Position numbers and translations under genes: made by a program. Source: Roseiarcus sp963751165 (GTDB lineage Bacteria; Pseudomonadota; Alphaproteobacteria; Rhizobiales; Beijerinckiaceae). From it: 64,000 nucleotides of DNA. Of this stretch, positions 57,418-64,000 are shown piece after piece. The notes below the pieces were generated by a model. It was not told the DNA's origin. It ran no database searches and saw only the letters and a list, made by a program, of their open reading frames with translations. The number at the start of each line of letters is the position of its first letter. Positions within the stretch are counted from its first letter, which is position 1. The stretch lies in contig CAVVTP010000028.1 of the NCBI GenBank assembly GCA_963751165.1, positions 62,001-126,000 on the forward strand, given 5' to 3'.

Positions 57418-58500
57418 ATGTCCGACCTCACCCACCTGCAACACGAAACGCTCGCCGCAATCGAGGGCGCGTCCGACGAGGCGGCGCTCGAGGCGGTGCG
57501 GGTCGCAGCCCTGGGCAAGAAGGGGTCCATCTCCGCCCTCCTCTCCACCCTCGGCAAGCTCTCACCCGACGAGCGAAGGACGCAGGGCGCGGCGATCAAC
57601 GCGCTGAAGGATGCTGTGACCGAGGCGCTCGCCGCGCGCCGCACGGTGCTCAAGAAAGCGGCGCTCGGGGCCCAGCTCGCGCGCGAGACGCTCGACGTGA
57701 CGCTGCCGGTCCGGCTCCCGGGAGTCGAGAAGGGGCGGATCCATCCAATCAGCCAGGTGATGGACGAGATCGTCGCGATCTTCGCCGAGATGGGTTTTTC
57801 CGTCGCCGAAGGGCCCGACATCGAGACCGACGACTACAATTTCACCAAGCTCAACTTCCCACCCGGCCATCCGGCGCGCGAGATGCACGACACCTTCTTT
57901 CTCGAGCCGGACGCCAATGGTGAGCGCAAGCTCCTGCGCACGCATACGAGCCCGGTGCAGGTGCGCACGATGCTGAGCCAGAGACCGCCGATCCGGATAA
58001 TCTGCCCCGGCCGCACCTATCGCACCGACTTCGACCAGACCCATACGCCGATGTTCCATCAGGTCGAGGGGCTGGTGGTCGACGAGATTGCGACGCTCGC
58101 TAACCTGAAATGGGTGCTCGAAGAGTTCTGCAAGGCGTTCTTTGAAGTGCCGCAGGTCGGCATGCGCTTCCGCCCGAGCTTCTTTCCCTTCACTTCGCCA
58201 TCGATGGAGGTCGACATCCAGTGCCGCCGCTCGGGCGGAGACATCCGCTTCGGCGAAGGCGAGGACTGGCTCGAGATCCTGGGCTGCGGGATGGTCCACC
58301 CGAACGTGCTGATCAATTGCGGCATCGATCCCGAGACCTACCAGGGCTTCGCCTGGGGGATGGGAATCGACCGGGTCGCCATGCTCAAGTATGGAATCCC
58401 TGACCTGCGCGACTTCTTCGACGCGGACCTCCGCTGGATCAATCACTACGGCTTCAAGCCGCTCGACATGCCGACGCTCGCGGGGGGCTTGAGCGGATGA
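57418..58500 (+). CDS. pheS: Phenylalanine-tRNA ligase alpha subunit
   Basis: A 360-residue class II synthetase alpha subunit. The N-terminal coiled coil is followed by HPISQVMDEIVAIFAEMGFS, TDDYNFTKLNFPPGHPAREM, RTHTSPVQVRTM, PGRTYRTDFDQTHTPMFHQV (motif 2) and GFAWGMGIDRVAMLKYGI (motif 3). Length is normal. It acts as an alpha2beta2 enzyme with PheT, but the two genes are separated here by two small genes. Confidence 0.98.
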   Translation: MSDLTHLQHETLAAIEGASDEAALEAVRVAALGKKGSISALLSTLGKLSPDERRTQGAAINALKDAVTEALAARRTVLKKAALGAQLARETLDVTLPVRLPGVEKGRIHPISQVMDEIVAIFAEMGFSVAEGPDIETDDYNFTKLNFPPGHPAREMHDTFFLEPDANGERKLLRTHTSPVQVRTMLSQRPPIRIICPGRTYRTDFDQTHTPMFHQVEGLVVDEIATLANLKWVLEEFCKAFFEVPQVGMRFRPSFFPFTSPSMEVDIQCRRSGGDIRFGEGEDWLEILGCGMVHPNVLINCGIDPETYQGFAWGMGIDRVAMLKYGIPDLRDFFDADLRWINHYGFKPLDMPTLAGGLSG

Positions 58501-58540
58501 GGCGCGATCGGCGCAGGTATGCAAGATTGGCGAACTTGAG

Positions 58541-58849
58541 ATGACGACTGAAGCGGCAATCCGAGAAATCGTGTCCGAGGTCCTTCGAGAGCGCTTTGCG
58601 GAGCTGGGCCTCGTGAATTTCGACGTCGACTTCGAGGAGGACTTCGATGGAGACAAGATCGTGCGCATTACCGCCCATTTCGACCGGCGAGAAGACCTGG
58701 GAGAGTCGCTGTACGACGCCGCGGACACGATCCGTTTGCAACTCATCGACGAGGGAGACGACCGATTTGTCTTTGTTCGGCGCGACGACCCCGGTTCGCC
58801 TGACGAACTCGAGGCGGACGAGGACACCGAGCGGACTCAGACGCCATGA
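58541..58849 (+). CDS. Small acidic protein of the pheS-pheT cassette
   Basis: A 102-residue, strongly acidic protein of unknown family. An N-terminal amphipathic helix (AAIREIVSEVLRERFAELGL) leads to a strand-rich part (NFDVDFEEDFDGDKIVRITA) and a Glu/Asp-rich tail (PDELEADEDTERTQTP). Its stop overlaps the HEPN gene start as ATGA, the arrangement of a toxin-antitoxin or partner pair. It begins 41 bases after pheS with only a weak ribosome binding site, so it probably is translated from the pheS transcript. Antitoxin-like or chaperone role inferred. Confidence 0.72.
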   Translation: MTTEAAIREIVSEVLRERFAELGLVNFDVDFEEDFDGDKIVRITAHFDRREDLGESLYDAADTIRLQLIDEGDDRFVFVRRDDPGSPDELEADEDTERTQTP

Positions 58850-59307
58850 CGATGATCGAGCGCCTGTTGGCCTTGGCCGAACAACTCGCCGAGACCTCCG
58901 GCAAGAGCCTTACTCTCAAGCGGCGCGCAGTGAGCACCGCATATTACGCGGTGTTTCACGCGTTGGCTCAGGTTTGCGCAGACGAATTGCTAGGCCATTC
59001 CTTCGACAGGCAATCGAAGGAATATGAGCGGATATACCGCTCGTTGGAGCATGGGACGTTGAAGAAGGTGTTCAAGGAGGAGCCTCTAAGACGGGTGGCC
59101 GCGCTCGAGAAAATCGGCAACCGATTGGCGGAACTCCAGAGCGAGCGGATTCGATCGGACTATCTACCGTCCCGAGCCCTTTATACAAGGGATCAGTGTC
59201 AAGATCTGGTTCGGTCCGCGAAGTCGGTCGTGCGCTCGATTGCCGCGCTCTCGACAGCGGACCGCAAGACTCTCGCTGTCTTCCTTCTCTTTAGAACCCG
59301 GCCATAA
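58846..59307 (+). CDS. HEPN-domain protein inside the pheS-pheT operon
   Basis: A 153-residue helical protein with the HEPN hallmark KRRAVSTAYYAVFHALAQVC, as in UPF0332-type proteins. The canonical Rx4-6H ribonuclease motif is not evident: the only close Arg-His pairs are RSLEH (three between) and RAVSTAYYAVFH (ten between). It overlaps the acidic partner upstream by four bases and its TAA shares a base with the pheT ATG (TAATG), so it is coupled to both. HEPN proteins are often RNases in toxin-antitoxin or anti-phage systems; activity here is open. Confidence 0.8.
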   Translation: MTMIERLLALAEQLAETSGKSLTLKRRAVSTAYYAVFHALAQVCADELLGHSFDRQSKEYERIYRSLEHGTLKKVFKEEPLRRVAALEKIGNRLAELQSERIRSDYLPSRALYTRDQCQDLVRSAKSVVRSIAALSTADRKTLAVFLLFRTRP

Positions 59308-61709
59308 TGAAATTCACCCTCTCCTGGCTTAAGGACCATCTCGAGACTTCGGCCCCGCTCGCCGAGATCATCGATACGCTGACCCGGGTCGGCCTCGAGG
59401 TCGAAGGCGTCGAAGACCCCGGCGCCAATTACGACGGCTTCGTCGTCGCGCGCGTCATCGAAGCCAAACAGCATCCCAACGCCGACCGGCTGAGGGTGTG
59501 CACGGTCGACGCCGGCGGCGAACCCGTGCAGGTCGTCTGCGGCGCTTCGAACGCCCGCACCGGGATGAAGAGCGTGTTCTCGCCCGTCGGAACCTACATC
59601 CCCGGGAAGAGGATGACACTGGCCAAGGGCGTCATCCGCGGGGTCGAGTCGAATGGCATGCTTTGCTCGGCGGCTGAACTCGAGCTTGGCAACGATCATG
59701 AGGGCATCATGGATCTGCCGGACGACGCGCCGGTCGGCATCGCCTACGCGCGCTTTGCCGGGCTCGACGACCCCGTCATCGATGTCGCCCTGACGCCGAA
59801 CCGGCCCGACGCGACCGGCGTATCCGGCATCGCGCGCGACCTCGCCGCGGCGGGTCTCGGAACCCTCAGAGCTCCGGCGCCGAAGTCGATCGACGGCGCC
59901 TTCGACTGCCCGACAAAAGTGCGTCTCGATCTCGCTCCGGCCGACGCGCATCTCTGCCCGGCCTTCGCCCTTCGCCTCGTTCGTGGAGTCCGGAACAGAC
60001 CGTCGCCGGAATGGATGCAGAAGCGCCTCCGCGCGATCGGGCTCAGGCCGATCAGCGCCCTGGTCGACATTACGAATTACGTGACCTTCGATCGGGGCCG
60101 CCCGCTCCACGTGTTCGACTTCGCCAAGTTCGAGGGCGATCTGACGGTGCGGCGCGCGCGGCGGGATGAGAGCGTGGTGGCGCTCGACGGAAAGACCTAC
60201 GCACTCGACGAGAGCATGGTCGTCATCGCCGACGCAAACGGCGTCGAATCGATCGCGGGAATCATGGGCGGTGAGCATTCTGGCTGCGACGATGAGACCC
60301 GCGACGTGCTGATCGAAAGCGCGCTGTGGGATCCGACCAACATTGCCCACACCGGCCGCCGCCTTGGCGTCCTCACCGACGCGCGCTACCGCTTCGAGCG
60401 CGGCGTCGATCCCGACTTCTGCGTTCCCGGCTGCGAGCTCGCGACCGGGCTCATACTCGATATCTGCGGCGGCGCACCGTCGCGAATGATCGTCGCGGGC
60501 GATCCGTCCGCGCCGAAGCGCACGATCGACTTTCCTTACAGCGAGGTCAGGCGCCTCATCGGCGCCGACGTTCCGCGCGAGGAGGGCGAGGCGATCCTGA
60601 CTCGGCTCGGCTTCGGCGTCGAGGACGGCAAGGTCAGCGTCCCGTCCTGGCGCCCGGACGTCCAGGTGAAAGCCGACGTGGTCGAGCAGATCCTGCGTAT
60701 CGTGGGCGTCGACCGGGCGCCGGCGGTCCCGCTGCCCCGCCTCGACGATGGCGTGCCGGCGCCGGTGCTGACGCCGCTGCAAAAGCGCACGCGCCTCGCC
60801 AAGCGCACGCTGGCCTCCCTGTCGCTGCGCGAGGCCGTCACCTGGTCCTTCATCTCGAAGACCGCGGCGGAGCTCTTTGGTCAAGGACGGCCGCCGCTCG
60901 CTCTCGCCAACCCGATCGCATCCGACATGTCGGACATGCGCCCGAGCCTCCTCCCCGGCCTCGTCGCCGAGGCCGAACGGAACGCCCGCCGCGCGCTGAA
61001 CGACGTCGCGCTATTCGAGGTGGGGCAGATCTTCCTGGGCTCGGGCGAGAGCGACCAGCGCATCGCGGCGGCCGCGGTGCGGCGCGGCCGGGCTAAGGCG
61101 GGTGGTGAAGGCCGGCACTGGATCGGCGGCGGCGCCGTCGACGTGTTCGACGCCAAAAGCGACGCGATGGCCCTCCTCTCGGCGCTTGGCGTCGCCAACG
61201 CGGCGCAAATCGCGCCCGGCGGTCCCGCCTTTCTCCACCCCGGGCGCTCGGCGACCTTGCAGTTCGGACCCAAGAATGTCGTCGGCTGGTTCGGCCAGCT
61301 GCATCCGAGCGCCTGCGAGGCGCTCGACGCCGAGGGGCCGATCGTCGCCTTCGAAATCGTTCTCGACGCCGTGCCTCAGGCGAAGGCCAAGGCCGCCAAA
61401 ACGAAACCGAGGCTCGAACGCTTCGACTTCATGCCGGTCGAGCGCGACCTCGCCTTCTTGGTCGACACGACCGTGCGGGCCGGCGACATTGTGAAGGCCG
61501 CCCAAAGCGCCGAGCGGCCTCTCGTGTCGGAGGTCGTCGTGTTCGACGTCTACCAGGGCAAGGGCCTTCCGGAGGGCGGAAAATCCGTCGCGATCAGCGT
61601 GACGCTGCAGCCGCGCGAGCGTACGCTGACCGACGCCGAGATCGATGCGGCAATCGCCAAGATCGTCGCCGAAGTGTCGAAGAGGACAGGAGCAACCTTG
61701 CGCGGGTGA
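59307..61709 (+). CDS. pheT: Phenylalanine-tRNA ligase beta subunit
   Basis: An 800-residue beta subunit: N-terminal tRNA-binding domain with GFVVARVIEAKQHPNADRLR, B3/B4 editing domain with ALTPNRPDATGVSGIARDLA, the B5 domain, a class II-like catalytic-fold segment with SLREAVTWSFIS, and a C-terminal FDX-ACB anticodon domain with FDFMPVERDLAFLVDTTVRA and DVYQGKGLPEGGKSVAISVT. Length is normal. Its ATG overlaps the HEPN stop by one base, so efficient pheT translation may depend on the inserted cassette. Confidence 0.97.
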   Translation: MKFTLSWLKDHLETSAPLAEIIDTLTRVGLEVEGVEDPGANYDGFVVARVIEAKQHPNADRLRVCTVDAGGEPVQVVCGASNARTGMKSVFSPVGTYIPGKRMTLAKGVIRGVESNGMLCSAAELELGNDHEGIMDLPDDAPVGIAYARFAGLDDPVIDVALTPNRPDATGVSGIARDLAAAGLGTLRAPAPKSIDGAFDCPTKVRLDLAPADAHLCPAFALRLVRGVRNRPSPEWMQKRLRAIGLRPISALVDITNYVTFDRGRPLHVFDFAKFEGDLTVRRARRDESVVALDGKTYALDESMVVIADANGVESIAGIMGGEHSGCDDETRDVLIESALWDPTNIAHTGRRLGVLTDARYRFERGVDPDFCVPGCELATGLILDICGGAPSRMIVAGDPSAPKRTIDFPYSEVRRLIGADVPREEGEAILTRLGFGVEDGKVSVPSWRPDVQVKADVVEQILRIVGVDRAPAVPLPRLDDGVPAPVLTPLQKRTRLAKRTLASLSLREAVTWSFISKTAAELFGQGRPPLALANPIASDMSDMRPSLLPGLVAEAERNARRALNDVALFEVGQIFLGSGESDQRIAAAAVRRGRAKAGGEGRHWIGGGAVDVFDAKSDAMALLSALGVANAAQIAPGGPAFLHPGRSATLQFGPKNVVGWFGQLHPSACEALDAEGPIVAFEIVLDAVPQAKAKAAKTKPRLERFDFMPVERDLAFLVDTTVRAGDIVKAAQSAERPLVSEVVVFDVYQGKGLPEGGKSVAISVTLQPRERTLTDAEIDAAIAKIVAEVSKRTGATLRG

Positions 61710-61712
61710 TCC

Positions 61713-62015
61713 ATGGCGAAGCGCGCTTTGTTCATGCTTTTGGTCTTTGCGGCCGCCTCAGCCGGTCCGGCGTACGCAGAGGGCGATCCGGCCTGCGCCA
61801 AATACCAGGACCCGCTCGCCTACAATGCCTGCCTCGCGAGCCATGGCCCGAGGGCGCCCGGCCTGGCGACCCTTCCGCGGGCCGCCGAGCAAAATCACCT
61901 CGCGACCCCCGCCCGGGCGACGCCGAGCAGGCCTGTTCCCTCGCGGAGCGGCTGGGCATGGCGCCACGCGGTCCGGAGCCACAGCAGGGTCCGCATGGAA
62001 TTTCGCTTGAATTAG
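61713..62015 (+). CDS. Small secreted protein of unknown function
   Basis: A 100-residue protein with a signal peptide (MAKRALFMLLVFAAASAG, cleavage near AYAEG), then GDPACAKYQDPLAYNACLAS with two cysteines that may form a disulfide and a Pro/Arg/Ala-rich basic tail ending RVRMEFRLN. It starts three bases after pheT and probably shares its transcript. The pattern CxKYQDPLAYNxCL is recalled from other rhizobial proteins of this position, but no function is known. Confidence 0.7.
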   Translation: MAKRALFMLLVFAAASAGPAYAEGDPACAKYQDPLAYNACLASHGPRAPGLATLPRAAEQNHLATPARATPSRPVPSRSGWAWRHAVRSHSRVRMEFRLN

Positions 62016-62218
62016 CCCCCTGAGTTGAGCGCGGCGCCCAAGCCCGCGGATTGGCCTGGACGCCGCGCCCTTCATCCCCGCGCGGTGGGAGGACCCGCGG
62101 GGCCCGCGTCGCGTGTCCCCCCGGACGCCGCCACGCGGAATTCTCTGGCTCGGAGCGGGCGCTTACCTCAACGCCCCCGCGACCCAACCCAACGACCATA
62201 TCGAAGTGAACGAGGGTT

Positions 62219-62240
62219 CGATGTGACCGGCGTCACATCG
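62219..62240. promoter_or_regulatory. CRP/FNR-type palindrome in a gene-free region
   Basis: CGATGTGAC (62219-62227) and GTCACATCG (62232-62240) are perfect inverted arms; the core TGTGA-N6-TCACA equals the CRP consensus. The region 62016-62344 has no gene and the next gene rightward is the transposase in the opposite direction. The site may be an orphan operator left when the insertion sequence separated it from its target. Confidence 0.55.
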
Positions 62241-62339
62241 AAAACACACCCGGATCCGGTTCTAACTAACCCGTCTTCGCGGATTCGGCCATTTTCTGGG
62301 GGTGCTCGTTAAGGAAATCAATATCTTGACCGAAAAGGT

Positions 62340-64000
62340 CTTCACTACAGGAGGTGTTGGGCGGGAAGCGCGGCGGCGGCGATTTTGGGGGGCGGCTGGG
62401 CCGGCAGCTTGAGCTTCATGCGGGCGATGAGGAGGCGCAGGTCGGGCTCGGGTTCGGTGAAGCGGGTGAGGACGATCTCTCGGCCGTCGGTGGTGGGCAG
62501 GTGCACGTCGATCATCTGCAGGGCGGCGAATTTCGCCAGCGCGCTACGCGCGGTGAGACCCGGGGCGAGGCTGTGCAGGCGGCGGGTCAGGGTGATCTGC
62601 AGGCAATAGGCGAGGAAGGCGACGAAGATGTGGGCTTCGATGCGCTTCTCGCATTTATGGAAAACCGGGCGGATCGCGAGGTCGCCCTTCAGGTTTCGAA
62701 ACGCCTCCTCAACAGCAACGAGCTGGATATAGTACTGCCAGAGTTTGGCGGGATCGTCGTCGGTCATGTTGGTGCGCAACAGGTAGCGGCCCTCGCGGCG
62801 TCTGATTTTGCGCAACTTGTCGCGGTCGAGCGCGTAGGTCAGCGCGCCGGTCTTGTCGACCTCGGTCTTGACGAGCCGCCAGGCGCAGGGCGCCTTGGAG
62901 CGCGCCGCGCCGAGCTTCATCAGCCTTTCCTCACGGGAGACGTCCATCTCAGCGAGCTTCTTCAACCGCGCCCACAGCCATTTGAGCTGTCGCCTGCGCA
63001 TTGCGCGCTCTTTGCTGACGCGATCGGCGCTCTGGGCCAAGACGTAGAGCTCTTCGTCCTGGGCCAGGAGCTTGACCTCGACCCCCTCGCGCGCCTTCCG
63101 CCAGGGCTTGTCGAGGAGCTGCTTTTCGAGGCGGGTCAGGCGTCCCTTGGGCGTTCCGACCAGATAGCGCACAGGCGGATCGGAGGCGCGCATCTCGGCG
63201 AGAACCTCCTCGGTCGGCACGCCGCGGTCCATGACCCAGACCCGCCGCGCCTTGCCGTACTGGCTCTCGATCTTTTCGAGGAAGGACCGCAGCGTCTTGC
63301 TGTCGGCCGTGTTGCCGGGCAGAACCTCGTAGGCGAGCGGCAGCCCTTCGGGGGTGACGAGGAGGGCGATGACGAGTTGCGGGCAATCGGGCCGCTTGTC
63401 GCGGCTGTAGCCGTGGCGGCGTTTCGAGCCCTCGGGCAGGTCGGAGGCGTTGACCTCGAAATAGGTGCTGGTCAGATCGTAGAGCAGCACGTCGAAGGAG
63501 GCGTTGAATAGATCGCGCCAACGCTGCGTCAGATGTGAGAACAGCGCCTGTTTGTGGGCGATGAGCTTGTCGTGACAGGCGTAGAGCTTGTGCGCTTCCG
63601 CAAGGCCGAAGTCGGCGCCGAGCAAATCGGCCATGGCGCTATCGAGGAACCATTGGCGATGCAGCCGCCACTCGCTGCCGGGTGAAATGAGGCGATACGT
63701 CGCCAGCACTTGCAGCACGTCGGCCCAGCGCGTCCCTTTGCGGCTTCCTGGCAGGCGATCGGCCCAGAAGCGGTCGAGTTGCAGTTCGCGCCACAGAACG
63801 CCGGCGAGCCAGCAGGCGCCCCACTGGCGCGGCCGGCAGAGCCGCATCTCGCCGAGCCGCAGACGCACGATCGAGGCGGCGGCGGCGGGAAGATCGCAAC
63901 GCTCATCGGAAAACAACGACAGCGAACGGGGCGCGCCGGCGTCCTCGTCGAACACCTCGATCGCCCTGCGCCAAGCTTCAGCCTGAGAAGAATTGATCTC
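62340..64000 (-). mobile_element. IS1634-type insertion sequence (right end outside window)
   Basis: The element is defined by the transposase. Its left terminus lies somewhere between the stop at 62345 and the CRP-like site at 62240, but terminal inverted and target-site repeats cannot be identified because the other end is missing. Confidence 0.7.
62345..64000 (-). CDS. IS1634-family transposase (5' partial)
   Basis: A DDE transposase read leftward from the right edge; the frame is open to 64000, with NSSQAEAWRRAIEVFDEDAG before the first possible GTG (63955), so the N-terminus lies outside. YDLTSTYFEVNASDLPEGSK with the first Asp, GYSRDKRPDCPQLVIALLVT, YEVLPGNTADSKTLRSFLEK, MDRGVPTEEVL with the second Asp, and AVEEAFRNLKGDLAIRPVFH with the Glu are classical for the IS1634/IS1549 group. 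The visible 551 residues appear intact, so the element could be active. Confidence 0.93.
   Translation of the reverse strand, partial: EINSSQAEAWRRAIEVFDEDAGAPRSLSLFSDERCDLPAAAASIVRLRLGEMRLCRPRQWGACWLAGVLWRELQLDRFWADRLPGSRKGTRWADVLQVLATYRLISPGSEWRLHRQWFLDSAMADLLGADFGLAEAHKLYACHDKLIAHKQALFSHLTQRWRDLFNASFDVLLYDLTSTYFEVNASDLPEGSKRRHGYSRDKRPDCPQLVIALLVTPEGLPLAYEVLPGNTADSKTLRSFLEKIESQYGKARRVWVMDRGVPTEEVLAEMRASDPPVRYLVGTPKGRLTRLEKQLLDKPWRKAREGVEVKLLAQDEELYVLAQSADRVSKERAMRRRQLKWLWARLKKLAEMDVSREERLMKLGAARSKAPCAWRLVKTEVDKTGALTYALDRDKLRKIRRREGRYLLRTNMTDDDPAKLWQYYIQLVAVEEAFRNLKGDLAIRPVFHKCEKRIEAHIFVAFLAYCLQITLTRRLHSLAPGLTARSALAKFAALQMIDVHLPTTDGREIVLTRFTEPEPDLRLLIARMKLKLPAQPPPKIAAAALPAQHLL

Overview
The window is GC-rich chromosomal DNA from an alphaproteobacterium, most likely of the order Hyphomicrobiales (Rhizobiales). 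The order is inferred from protein character, not measured: type II DAHP synthase, alphaproteobacterial glutamate-cysteine ligase, malonyl-CoA decarboxylase, pirin, a BrnT/HTH toxin-antitoxin pair, a DUF3072 protein and a LytTR/XdhC remnant of the carbon monoxide dehydrogenase type. No rRNA, tRNA or CRISPR array was recognised. One transposase of the IS1634 type runs off the right edge.

Layout. 1-8.9 kb: a sugar or polyol module with a ROK regulator, a xylose-isomerase-like isomerase/epimerase, a ribose-type ABC transporter (ATPase, binding protein, permease), an ABM-domain monooxygenase and a Gfo/Idh/MocA dehydrogenase. A second binding protein without a signal peptide sits at the left edge. 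8.9-16.8 kb: a cyclic amide/imide catabolic cluster with a GntR-FCD regulator divergent from a hydantoinase, then an MFS carrier, a maleate-isomerase-like enzyme, a secreted Ntn hydrolase, a secreted beta-lactamase-fold hydrolase and a hydantoin-racemase-like protein lacking both catalytic cysteines. 17-29 kb: mostly chromosomal genes (DAHP synthase, acyltransferase, Tex, L,D-transpeptidase lipoprotein, Nudix, phosphoesterase, HdeD-like membrane protein, malonyl-CoA decarboxylase).

29.5-37.5 kb: pseudouridine-5-phosphate glycosidase and a PfkB kinase that may form a pseudouridine salvage pair, separated by an AT-rich repeat patch, a DsbA-fold isomerase and a degraded BrnT-type module; then pirin, an unknown protein, cytochrome b561 and a glycosyltransferase. 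38.5-44.4 kb: a six-gene, tightly coupled LIV-type ABC operon ending in an alcohol dehydrogenase. 44.7-53.3 kb: a CitE-like lyase, a free-standing citramalate synthase C-terminal domain, an acyltransferase, decayed DUF3072 and LytTR/XdhC genes, a TrmO-like protein, and a binding protein coupled to choline sulfatase. 53.8-62 kb: core genes gshA, ispH, rpmI, rplT, pheS and pheT, with a two-gene acidic-protein/HEPN cassette translationally coupled between pheS and pheT.

Two points matter for any reader. First, at least ten otherwise well conserved genes, including DAHP synthase, are interrupted by single-base frameshifts, which looks more like residual assembly error than biology, although some may be true pseudogenes. 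Second, the best candidates for something new are the HEPN cassette inside pheST, the stand-alone LeuA-type regulatory domain, and the amide-catabolism cluster.
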